Positions 1-5,070 of a stretch of 5,070 bases of DNA are shown here, one piece after another. Position numbers and translations under genes: made by a program. This DNA comes from Actinomycetota bacterium (GTDB taxonomy: Bacteria; Actinomycetota; Actinomycetes; Actinomycetales; Microbacteriaceae): assembly GCA_016870695.1 (NCBI GenBank), contig VGAV01000218.1:1-5070 (forward strand), read 5' to 3'. Below the pieces are notes generated by a model. That model did no database searches, was not told where the DNA came from, and worked only from the letters and a program-made list of their open reading frames with translations. Numbering within the stretch: position 1 is the stretch's first letter; the number at the start of each line of letters is the position of its first letter.

Positions 1-663
1 GGTGCTGTCGCCGATCCAGGTGACCGCCAGCACCAGGGCGACGAGGGTCCCGGTGAAGACGACGGACCCGGCGACGTCGAAGCGGGGGTGGGCCCCGCCG
101 GGCAGACGGGGCACCGCGATCGCAGCGAGGACGAGGGCGGCCACGCCCACGGGGATGTTGATCCAGAACACCCACGGCCAGCCCCAGAAGTCGGTGATCA
201 GGCCGCCGACGACGGGACCGACGACGATCGCGACGGGGAACGCCGTGCCGATGACGGCCATGTAGCGCGGCCGCTGACGCGGACTGGTGACGCGGGCGAT
301 GATCGTCTGCGACATCAGCTGCAGCCCCGCCGAGCCGAGCCCCTGCAGTACGCGCGCGGCGATGAGCCAGCCGAGGTCGGGGGCGAAGCCGCAGGCGAGC
401 GAGGCGACGAGGAACAGCACGAGCGCCGAGAGGAACACACGGCGCGGACCGACGATGTCGCCGAGCTTGCCAAGGACGGGGAGCATCACGGTGGCCGCGA
501 TCGTGTAGCCGACCATGATCCAGCTCATGTGCTCGAGCGCACCGAGCTGGCCGGCGATCGTGGCGAGCGAGGTCGAGACCACCGTGTGGTCGAGGGCGCC
601 GAGAAACGACACCGACAGGAGTGCGGCGACGAGGATGCGCAGACGCGCGGGGGAGAGTGACAT
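1..663 (-). CDS. DHA2-family MFS drug efflux transporter, N-terminal 221 residues (runs off left edge)
   Basis: This is a proton-driven multidrug or metabolite exporter of the cytoplasmic membrane (major facilitator superfamily, 14-helix DHA2/EmrB-QacA type). I translated the minus strand directly; the frame is open from ATG 663-661 to base 1, and the stop lies outside the window. TM1 is residues 9-24, followed by the motif D1 region with Asp25 (LDHTVVSTSLATIA, 24-37). Motif A is GKLGDIVGPRR (65-75). TM4 holds RVLQGLGSAG (104-113). Antiporter motif C is in TM5 (IVVGPVVGGLITD, 146-158), followed by WVFWINIPVG (164-173), which is typical of DHA2 pumps. At least six hydrophobic segments are visible. 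The substrate cannot be told. The start is uncertain: ATG 663 has no clear Shine-Dalgarno, and the frame stays open upstream through GTG 726 and ATG 765/768. ATG 663 gives the usual short cytoplasmic N-terminus. The gene is transcribed away from the HEPN gene. Confidence 0.93.
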   Translation of the reverse strand, partial: MSLSPARLRILVAALLSVSFLGALDHTVVSTSLATIAGQLGALEHMSWIMVGYTIAATVMLPVLGKLGDIVGPRRVFLSALVLFLVASLACGFAPDLGWLIAARVLQGLGSAGLQLMSQTIIARVTSPRQRPRYMAVIGTAFPVAIVVGPVVGGLITDFWGWPWVFWINIPVGVAALVLAAIAVPRLPGGAHPRFDVAGSVVFTGTLVALVLAVTWIGDST

Positions 664-763
664 GCGTGGGGCGCCCGTACGACCGGGCGATCGACGCGAC
701 CGTGTGTGCCGCGACGGCTCCCTCACCGCGCGAACGGGCTCTGCGAACCCCGACGTCCCCTCC

Positions 764-791
764 ATCATACCCGACTTATGTCGAAATTCAA
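764..791 (-). promoter_or_regulatory. Sigma-70-type promoter of the MFS pump gene
   Basis: Read on the minus strand, TTGAAT (791-786) and TATGAT (769-764) are separated by 16 bases. The -10 matches the consensus at 5 of 6 positions and the -35 at 4 of 6, in an otherwise GC-rich context. A start site near base 757 is expected, giving a leader of about 94 bases to ATG 663, or about 31 bases to the alternative GTG 726. The -10 hexamer overlaps the in-frame ATGs at 765 and 768, so if this promoter is used those codons cannot be the start. Confidence 0.6.
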
Positions 792-797
792 CATTAG
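775..797. promoter_or_regulatory. Palindromic operator candidate over the pump -35 box
   Basis: The core ATGTCGAAATTCAACAT (778-794) is an imperfect palindrome centred on base 786, with half sites ATGTCGAA and ATGTTGAA that differ at one position. Extending it to CT...AG gives 9 of 11 matched pairs over 23 bases. It covers the -35 hexamer and half of the spacer, which is the position expected for a repressor site, and its size suits a dimeric TetR- or MarR-type repressor. No regulator gene is in the window, so the protein that binds is unknown. The symmetry is seen directly; the repressor role is inferred. Confidence 0.5.
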
Positions 798-897
798 GGA
801 TCTGACGGGAGCTCATCGGCCGGCGATCCACGCCCGCCATCGCATCGGCGGTGAAGCCTCGGGCCACCACACACGAGGCACCGCGGCGATCGATCAC

Positions 898-906
898 TGC
901 TAGGCT
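898..906 (+). promoter_or_regulatory. Extended -10 promoter for the small RNA and HEPN gene
   Basis: TGC followed by TAGGCT (901-906) forms an extended -10 element of the TGN-TANNNT type common in actinobacteria. No recognisable -35 lies 16-18 bases upstream (around 877-884), which is tolerable for an extended -10. Transcription would begin near 912-914, just before the candidate RNA hairpin. If the pseudoknot strand at 908-912 is part of the RNA, the true start must be a few bases earlier or another promoter is used. Confidence 0.4.
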
Positions 907-907
907 C

Positions 908-967
908 GAAGCAATCGCCCCCCTCCCAAGCCTCTCGACGATGCTCAAATGGGAGGGGCCTTTTTTT
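908..967 (+). ncRNA. Candidate AbiF-associated structured RNA (putative RNA antitoxin)
   Basis: This is a short RNA candidate of about 55-60 nucleotides directly upstream of an Abi_2/AbiF-type HEPN RNase. Its main element is a perfect 9 bp hairpin, 920-928 with 950-958, enclosing a 21-base loop. The loop octamer CGATGCTC (939-946) can pair with the 5' flank: ATCG at 914-917 contiguously, then GC 911-912 and GA 908-909 across single-A bulges at 913 and 910. That would make an H-type pseudoknot. The RNA ends in T7. From general knowledge, AbiF-family genes are often preceded by a conserved RNA and act as toxin-RNA antitoxin pairs; I could not search for the motif here. The 5' end is uncertain (908-914). 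The alternative reading is a simple attenuator in the HEPN leader. Confidence 0.5.
920..967 (+). terminator. Intrinsic terminator between small RNA and HEPN gene
   Basis: CCCCTCCCA (920-928) pairs perfectly with TGGGAGGGG (950-958), eight G-C or C-G pairs out of nine, and is followed by CC and seven T's (961-967). It lies only 19 bases before the HEPN start codon, on the same strand and downstream of a plausible promoter. It therefore looks placed to make the short RNA abundant and the RNase mRNA a rare read-through product, as in type III toxin-antitoxin loci. The 21-base loop is longer than usual for a pure terminator, which suggests the hairpin is also part of a structured RNA. Confidence 0.75.
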
Positions 968-974
968 GTCCTCC

Positions 975-983
975 GGGGGGGAG
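975..983 (+). promoter_or_regulatory. G-rich ribosome binding site that fixes the HEPN start at 986
   Basis: Seven G's followed by AG (975-983) stand just before ATG 986. GGGAG is the Shine-Dalgarno core, and a GTG at 983 directly precedes the ATG in frame. Spacing is short. The preceding CTCC (971-974) could fold onto GGAG (980-983), partly masking the site, and CTCCC in the 5' arm of the terminator (923-927) is complementary to GGGAG at 979-983. Both pairings are sequence-possible but untested. Confidence 0.55.
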
Positions 984-985
984 TG

Positions 986-1879
986 ATGGCAAGGAAGCCC
1001 GCAAAGAGCTGGGACGATCAGGTTCGACTCCTCGTGGATCGCGGCCTCGACGTGCCGGACGTCGATGCCTGCCGGAGATTCCTCATCGCGGAGAACTACT
1101 ACCGGTTCGCGGGCTACGCCCGCTACTTCCAGAAGGCTCCGCACTACGGGGACGACAACTTCTTCGCCGGCACGTCCTTCGGTCAGATCAGCGCGATCTA
1201 CGACGCCGATCACGCGCTCCGTGACGCGCTCGCATCGCAGCTCACCCGGGTGGAGCTCCTTCTCCGCAGTCATACTGCCCGCGCTGTCGTGGATGAGTGC
1301 GGACCCTACGAGCGTTACCTCCACGACGATTTCTATCTCGACTCCGCGGGCACGGAACCGACGGTGGACGCATGCCTTCGGGACATCAAGCGCTCGAAGG
1401 AGCGTCATATCCTCCGGTTCGGTGGCGGCGAGGACGATCTCAGACGGGAGCTCCCCGTCTGGTCCGCCGTGGAGGCCTGGTCCTTCGGAACGTTGTCCAA
1501 GTGCATCGAACGAGGTGGCAACGGCCGCCTCGTCGACCGGGTCGCGAGCAGCCTCGGCGTCGCACACGGGGGGTTCGCGTCGAGGGTGCGAGCACTGGTG
1601 TACCTCCGCAACCGATGCGCACACCACAGCAGGCTGTGGCATCACTCGGTGATCGACGCGGGTCCGACGCCGAACAACGTACGATCCAAGGCGAAGAGAC
1701 TGGCGGGAGGCTTCGACCCTCGATCGATCCTCGACGTCGTCGCGTCGCTCGACGACATCGTCGTGCGCGCGTCCGGCGGTGCGCCCGTCCTGCCGACGCT
1801 CCTCGAGGCGCACAAGGCCCACACGGCGTTCTGGGACGGTCTTCGTACGCCCGTCAGCCCGAAGGATCATGTGGCGTGA
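986..1879 (+). CDS. Abi_2 family (AbiD/AbiF-like) HEPN ribonuclease, putative abortive-infection toxin
   Basis: This 297-residue cytoplasmic protein matches the pattern and usual length (about 300) of Abi_2 proteins, which are HEPN-domain RNases of phage defence that trigger dormancy or death by cleaving RNA. The family signature is visible in order: KPAKSWDDQVRLLVDRGLDV (4-23), AENYYRFAGYARYF (35-48), the helical SFGQISAIYDADHALRDAL (64-82), and PVWSAVEAWSFGTLSK (157-172). The catalytic HEPN motif RNRCAH is at 208-213 (R208, N209, H213), continuing HSRLWH. There is one HEPN motif, so activity would need a dimer. The active site looks intact. I chose ATG 986 because it follows a G-rich ribosome binding site and starts at the family's conserved N-terminus; the frame is open from 851, but that stretch contains the terminator. 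A candidate RNA lies immediately upstream, and the next gene is convergent. AbiD and AbiF cannot be separated by eye. The target RNA is unknown. Confidence 0.9.
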   Translation: MARKPAKSWDDQVRLLVDRGLDVPDVDACRRFLIAENYYRFAGYARYFQKAPHYGDDNFFAGTSFGQISAIYDADHALRDALASQLTRVELLLRSHTARAVVDECGPYERYLHDDFYLDSAGTEPTVDACLRDIKRSKERHILRFGGGEDDLRRELPVWSAVEAWSFGTLSKCIERGGNGRLVDRVASSLGVAHGGFASRVRALVYLRNRCAHHSRLWHHSVIDAGPTPNNVRSKAKRLAGGFDPRSILDVVASLDDIVVRASGGAPVLPTLLEAHKAHTAFWDGLRTPVSPKDHVA

Positions 1880-1882
1880 ACC

Positions 1883-1914
1883 CCCGCGACCCGAGGGGCC
1901 TCACCGGGTGCGGG
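1883..1914. terminator. GC-rich hairpin between convergent genes, possible terminator
   Basis: CCCGC-G-ACCCG (1883-1893) is complementary to CGGGT-GCGGG (1905-1914), giving ten pairs with one bulged G (1888) around an 11-base loop. It begins 4 bases after the HEPN stop and overlaps the last codons of the convergent FAH-family gene. There is no T-tract on either side, so intrinsic termination in the classical sense is not shown. In GC-rich actinobacteria such hairpins between convergent stops are plausible weak bidirectional terminators. Confidence 0.35.
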
Positions 1915-2872
1915 CGCGGGGCCGCTGCCGGGCCCGCGCGACCGGGGGCGACGGCACGCGCTCGCCCACGACGTTGACGACCTCTCCGACACCCTCGATC
2001 ACCAGCCGCACCTCGTCGCCCGGCTCGAGCGGCGGCGGGTCGAGCCGCCCCCGGCGCCCCCACAGCTCGCCGAGGCACCCGCCGTTGCCGACGGTCCCCG
2101 AGCCGAGCACGTCGCCGGGGACGACGATCGAGTTCCGAGCGGCGTAGGCCACCAGCTCGGGGAACGGCCATCCCATGTTCGACACCAGGTCCTCGCCGAC
2201 CAGCTCGCCGTTCACGAAGAGCTCGGCACGGACCGCCAGAAAGCCCTCGGCGTCGACGAACGGCGCGAGCTCGTCGGCCGTGACGATCCAGGGCCCGAGC
2301 GTCATCCCGAAGTCCTTGCCCTTCGCGGGCCCGAGCCGCACCTTCATCTCCCGGGACTGCAGGTCGCGCGCGGACCAGTCGTTCATCACGGTGTAGCCGA
2401 AGACATGGGATGCCGCGGCGGTGGCATCCAGGTTCTCCCCGTCCGAGCCGGGCACGGCGCCGATCACGACCGCCAGCTCCAGCTCGACGTCCAGGCGCTG
2501 CGTCTCGGGGATCGGCACGACCTCCCCCGTCGCGCGGACGGTGTGCGGGTTGGTGAAGTAGAACGTCGGCGCCTCGTACCACTCGGGCACGACCTCGCTC
2601 TTGCCGTCGACGGAGGCGCTGACGCCCTCCACGTGCTCCTCGAAGGCCACGAAGTCGCGGATCGACGCGGGCACGAGCGGGGCGAGCAGCCGCACCTCCG
2701 CCAACGGCCGGGAACGGGCGCCCTCGCGGCGCGCGAACAGCGCGTGGGCGGCATCCAGGCCCTGCGCCAGCACCTCAGCGACCCGGAGGCCGTCGGGGAA
2801 GGGCACGACGTCGTCGCCGACCACGAACCCCTCCCCCACGTCCGCGCCGTCGACCCAGCGCGCGATCCTCAC
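1901..2872 (-). CDS. Fumarylacetoacetate hydrolase (FAH) family protein
   Basis: This metal-dependent hydrolase of 323 residues is expected to cleave a C-C bond in a diketo acid (acylpyruvate or acetoacetate type), usually the last step of an aromatic ring-degradation route in the cytosol. The FAH-fold metal-site signature is present: Glu130 and Glu132 in LDVELELAVVIG (127-138), and Asp165 in MNDWSARDLQ (163-172). Asp73 with E78-E79-H80 resembles the other metal/catalytic segment of true FAH. KGKDFGMTLGPW (184-195) and the conserved GSGTVGNGGCLGELWG near the C-terminus also fit. The arrangement is closer to full-length fumarylacetoacetase than to the short fumarylpyruvase type. The start is GTG 2872, whose GTGA overlaps the TGA of the upstream amidohydrolase, so translation is probably coupled; the longer open frame to 3148 is low-complexity shadow. 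The protein ends in an Arg-rich tail of about 17 residues. Its exact substrate cannot be assigned. Confidence 0.92.
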   Translation of the reverse strand: MRIARWVDGADVGEGFVVGDDVVPFPDGLRVAEVLAQGLDAAHALFARREGARSRPLAEVRLLAPLVPASIRDFVAFEEHVEGVSASVDGKSEVVPEWYEAPTFYFTNPHTVRATGEVVPIPETQRLDVELELAVVIGAVPGSDGENLDATAAASHVFGYTVMNDWSARDLQSREMKVRLGPAKGKDFGMTLGPWIVTADELAPFVDAEGFLAVRAELFVNGELVGEDLVSNMGWPFPELVAYAARNSIVVPGDVLGSGTVGNGGCLGELWGRRGRLDPPPLEPGDEVRLVIEGVGEVVNVVGERVPSPPVARARQRPRARTR

Positions 2873-3936
2873 GCGTGCACCCGTGTGCGCAGCAGCTCGG
2901 CGGCGTTGCCGCCCAGGATGCCGGCGGTCTGGGCATCCGTCAGCCCCGCCCCCCGGACGAAGGCGACCGGGTCGTCGAGACCCATGTCGAACGGGAAGTC
3001 GCTGCCGAGCAGCACCCGGTCCGCGCCGGCCGTCTCGACGAGCCAGCTCAGCGCCCGCTCGTCGTGCACGACGGTGTCGAACCACAGCTTCGCCAAGTAC
3101 GTCGACGGGGCGTGCGCGCAGCCGTGCGCCTCGGGGCGCACCGCCCACGCCCGATCGGAGCGTCCAATCGCCGTCGGCAGATACCCGCCGCCGTGGGCGG
3201 CGACGATGCGGAGCCCCGGATGCCGGTCCAGCACGCCCGCGAAGATGAGATGCGACAGAGCGACGGCGTTCTCCGTCGGCTGGCCGACCGTGTTCGACAG
3301 GTAGAAGCGGTCGAGCCGCTCGTCCAGCGAGCAGCCGAAGGGGTGCAGGAACACGACCGCGCGCAGCTCCGCCGCCCGCGCCCAGAAGGGCTCGAGCCGC
3401 TCGTCGCTGAGCTCGACGTCGCCCGCGAAGGAGGAGATCTCCACGCCGGCGAGACCCCGCCCGAGCACGGCGTCATCGAGGGCGTCGACGACGAGATGCG
3501 GGTGCTGCAGCGGCACGGCGCCGAGGCCGACGAGGCGGTCGGGCGCGAGCGCCACGTGCTCGGCGATGAGGCGGTTGGCCTCCCCGGTCGTCCACGTCGC
3601 GAGGCCCTCGTTCGCCCACGGGTAGAAGTGGTTCGGGGACGGGCTCACCCACTGGCGGTCGACGCCCTGCGCGTCCATCGCCGCGAGGCGCGCGGCCACG
3701 GAGGTGAGGCGCGGGAAGCGCTCCCCGATCATCCGGCCCGAGGCCTGCAGGCTCGCGAGGCCGTTGCGCCGCAGCTCGAGGTCGGCGGCCGCCTGCACCT
3801 CCTCCGGCACCCGCCGCTCGACCTCCGCGTGCAGAGCGGGCATGAGCAGATGCGCGTGGACGTCCGTGACCTCGCCCCCGCCCGGCGTCCCGGCGTCGGT
3901 CCCCGTCGGCCGGAGGCCGTCGACGGTCCCGGTCAT
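2869..3936 (-). CDS. ACMSD-type amidohydrolase / metal-dependent decarboxylase (Amidohydro_2)
   Basis: This is a cytosolic TIM-barrel enzyme of 355 residues from the amidohydrolase superfamily group that includes aminocarboxymuconate-semialdehyde decarboxylase, gamma-resorcylate and 5-carboxyvanillate decarboxylases and related hydratases. The metal ligands are visible: H27 and H29 in DVHAHL (25-30), H198 in FLHPFG (196-201), and D313 in LLGSDFPFDMG (309-319). H248 lies in AAHGGGYLPT (246-255), another conserved catalytic segment. LSHLIFAGVLDRHPGLRI (227-244) is typical of this group. Members usually decarboxylate or hydrate a carboxylated aromatic or ring-opened product; which one cannot be decided here. 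The start ATG 3936 overlaps the monooxygenase stop as ATGA. The first 22 residues are a Gly/Thr-rich lead before the barrel, with no good ribosome binding site, which again suggests coupled translation. The frame runs open to 4884, but the upstream part is only a shadow of the monooxygenase. Confidence 0.93.
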   Translation of the reverse strand: MTGTVDGLRPTGTDAGTPGGGEVTDVHAHLLMPALHAEVERRVPEEVQAAADLELRRNGLASLQASGRMIGERFPRLTSVAARLAAMDAQGVDRQWVSPSPNHFYPWANEGLATWTTGEANRLIAEHVALAPDRLVGLGAVPLQHPHLVVDALDDAVLGRGLAGVEISSFAGDVELSDERLEPFWARAAELRAVVFLHPFGCSLDERLDRFYLSNTVGQPTENAVALSHLIFAGVLDRHPGLRIVAAHGGGYLPTAIGRSDRAWAVRPEAHGCAHAPSTYLAKLWFDTVVHDERALSWLVETAGADRVLLGSDFPFDMGLDDPVAFVRGAGLTDAQTAGILGGNAAELLRTRVHA

Positions 3937-5066
3937 GCGCGGGCCGCCGTCAGCTGTGCGACACCGAACATGAGGCCGCCCATGTCGGCGTCGCGGACAC
4001 CGTCGAGCTGCCACTGCCCCAGCTGTACCGAGGCGTCGACGATCGCCTTGGCTCGTGCGACGCGACGCGCGTGGAAGTCGTCCCAGAGCTGCTGGTCGAC
4101 GGCATCCCGGGTCACGAGCAGCTCGCTGAGCACCGCCGCGTCCTCGAGGCCCTGGGCGGCGCCCTGCGCGATCGTGGGCGGGCAGCTGTGGGCGGCGTCG
4201 CCGATCACCACGGCGCGGCCGCGGTTCCACGGGGCGTCGACGAGGTGCCGCGTGAACCACGTGTAGTTCGCGTCGGCGCCGGCCTCGATGTCGGCGCGGA
4301 TGTGGTTCCACGGGCCGTCGTAGGCCCGGGACTGCTCCACCATGATGCGCCGCGCCTCCTCCGGCGAGACGTGTGAGCGGTCCTGCGCCGCCTCCACGAG
4401 GAAGGCGTACATGGTGTCGTCGCCGGTGGGCGTGTAGCCGGCGATGTACATGGGCCCGCCGTAGTACAGCTCGCTGCGGTCGACGTCGGGCGGCAGCGAT
4501 ACGAACGTCCGCCAGATGCCCATCCCCGTCTGCTCGGGGGACACCTGGATGCCGATCATCTCGCGCACCGCGGAGTGCAGGCCGTCTGCGCCGACGAGCA
4601 GGTCGAACGTCCCCGCCGGGTCCCCGTCGACGTCGATGGCCACGCCGTCGCCGGTCTGCTGCACGCCCGTGACCCGGTGGCCGAAGTGCACGCGCGCACC
4701 GTGGGACTCCGCGGCATCCAGGAGGATTCGGGCGAGGTCCGGACGGGACATGCCCATCGTGGAGGGGTAGTCGGGGCCCCCGGTCTTCAGGTCGGGCAGG
4801 GCCGCCACCACGGGGGCGCCGGGGCCGGGAGCGCGCAGGTTGAGCCCCTCGAAGGCCTTGCCGGCGGCGGCGACCTCGTCCCACACGCCGAGCTCGTCGA
4901 ACACGCGCAGCGCATTGCCCTGCAGCGTGATCCCGGAGCCGCGCGTGGTGAGCGCGGGCTGGGCGTCGTAGAGGTCCACCTCCACGCCGGCCTTCGCGAG
5001 GAAGATGGCGGTGGCGAGTCCGGCGACACCGGCTCCGGCGATCGCGACTTTCTGGACGGCGGTCAT
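3933..5066 (-). CDS. FAD-dependent aromatic monooxygenase (PHBH/UbiH-like group A flavoprotein hydroxylase)
   Basis: This 377-residue single-component flavoprotein hydroxylase would use NAD(P)H and O2 to hydroxylate an aromatic or heteroaromatic ring, probably opening the pathway of this operon. The Rossmann FAD motif GAGVAG is at 11-16, with an acidic Asp34 ending strand two (the family usually has Glu). R42-GSGITLQGNAL (42-53) is the typical flavin-contact region, and M106-SRPDLARIL follows. The DG motif DLLVGADGLHSAVR spans 155-168. The second FAD motif, GRAVVIGDAAHSCPP (283-297), is followed by GAAQGLEDAAVL. Length is normal (370-410) with no thioredoxin-like extension. Relatives include salicylate, 3-hydroxybenzoate, hydroxypyridine and urate hydroxylases, and the substrate cannot be chosen from sequence alone. 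On the minus strand a TGA (5070-5068) sits one base before ATG 5066, so another operon gene may end just outside the window. Confidence 0.93.
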   Translation of the reverse strand: MTAVQKVAIAGAGVAGLATAIFLAKAGVEVDLYDAQPALTTRGSGITLQGNALRVFDELGVWDEVAAAGKAFEGLNLRAPGPGAPVVAALPDLKTGGPDYPSTMGMSRPDLARILLDAAESHGARVHFGHRVTGVQQTGDGVAIDVDGDPAGTFDLLVGADGLHSAVREMIGIQVSPEQTGMGIWRTFVSLPPDVDRSELYYGGPMYIAGYTPTGDDTMYAFLVEAAQDRSHVSPEEARRIMVEQSRAYDGPWNHIRADIEAGADANYTWFTRHLVDAPWNRGRAVVIGDAAHSCPPTIAQGAAQGLEDAAVLSELLVTRDAVDQQLWDDFHARRVARAKAIVDASVQLGQWQLDGVRDADMGGLMFGVAQLTAARA

Positions 5067-5070
5067 GTCA

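Larger units (their letters stand above)
664..985. other. Divergent intergenic region between efflux pump and HEPN RNase
   Basis: No protein gene is supported in these 322 bases. The left part (664-763) would be the leader of the pump mRNA. Bases 764-797 carry the pump promoter and a palindrome, in a locally AT-rich patch that stands out from the GC-rich surroundings. Bases 798-897 show only weak symmetry: CCTCG/CGAGG at 857-861/874-878, and the perfect palindrome GATCGATC at 888-895, just upstream of the plus-strand -10 box. Bases 898-967 hold the plus-strand promoter, candidate small RNA and terminator. Bases 975-983 are the ribosome binding site of the HEPN gene. The plus frame open from 851 crosses the terminator and is not treated as coding before 986. 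Confidence 0.75.

Noticed and set aside
857..878. CCTCG/CGAGG inverted repeat as part of a longer small RNA
   Set aside because: Only five pairs around a 12-base loop, upstream of the likely -10 box, with nothing else to support it.
888..895. GATCGATC as an operator
   Set aside because: Eight-base perfect palindromes of this composition arise easily in GC-rich DNA. It has no extended symmetry, though it does lie near the plus-strand -10 box.
851..985. N-terminal extension of the HEPN protein to ATG 851 (45 extra residues)
   Set aside because: The stretch contains the extended -10 box and a strong intrinsic terminator, has no family resemblance, and a ribosome binding site with the family's usual N-terminus is found at 986.
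794..1870. Minus-strand open frame of 358 codons opposite the HEPN gene
   Set aside because: Low-complexity Arg/Glu/Val-rich composition typical of the antisense shadow of a GC-rich gene; the plus-strand frame has a clear family signature.
986..1879. Compact Cas13-like effector with CRISPR array
   Set aside because: Only one HEPN motif and 297 residues, and no direct repeats or spacers anywhere in the window. The link to Cas13 is at most one of ancestry.
2873..3148. N-terminal extension of the FAH-family protein to 415 residues
   Set aside because: The added residues are Arg/Ala-rich shadow of the amidohydrolase. GTG 2872 forms a GTGA overlap and starts at the natural FAH N-terminus.
2405..4266. 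Long plus-strand frames (2405-3304, 2875-4266) opposite the catabolic operon
   Set aside because: Shadow translations rich in Arg, Ala, Gly and His with no motif; the minus-strand genes show complete catalytic motifs throughout.
3937..4884. N-terminal extension of the amidohydrolase to 671 residues
   Set aside because: The extra 315 residues are the out-of-frame shadow of the monooxygenase. ATG 3936 gives the ATGA overlap and places the HxH motif near the N-terminus as expected.

Overview
The base composition is very GC-rich, with nearly every third codon position G or C. The protein families point to a Gram-positive actinobacterium, and Microbacteriaceae (Microbacterium-like) is the best guess. 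That placement is inference from composition and general protein resemblance; no rRNA or marker gene is present.

Layout. (1) Bases 1-663, minus strand: the first 221 codons of a DHA2-type (EmrB/QacA-like) major facilitator efflux pump that runs off the left edge. (2) Bases 664-985: a divergent intergenic region of 322 bases. It holds a good minus-strand promoter for the pump with a 17-23 bp palindrome sitting on its -35 box. It also holds a plus-strand extended -10 box, a short candidate non-coding RNA with a possible H-type pseudoknot, a strong intrinsic terminator (9 bp stem, T7) and a G-rich ribosome binding site. (3) Bases 986-1879, plus strand: an Abi_2 (AbiD/AbiF-like) HEPN ribonuclease with an intact RNRCAH motif. 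(4) Bases 1901-5066, minus strand: a tightly packed three-gene catabolic operon, in transcription order FAD-dependent aromatic hydroxylase, ACMSD-type amidohydrolase/decarboxylase and fumarylacetoacetate hydrolase-family enzyme. Both junctions are 4-base overlaps (ATGA and GTGA).

How the parts work together. The operon fits a degradation route for an aromatic or N-heteroaromatic carboxylated compound: ring hydroxylation, metal-dependent decarboxylation or hydration, then C-C hydrolysis of a diketo acid. No ring-cleaving dioxygenase is in the window, so the pathway must continue outside it or not be a classical one. The MFS pump may be locally repressed through the palindrome.

The most interesting part is bases 898-1879. 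A short RNA ending in a terminator is followed immediately by a HEPN RNase of the AbiF type. This matches an RNA-antitoxin/HEPN-toxin defence arrangement, in the protein group proposed as ancestral to Cas13. The RNase and the terminator are seen directly. The RNA, its pseudoknot and its antitoxin role are inference.
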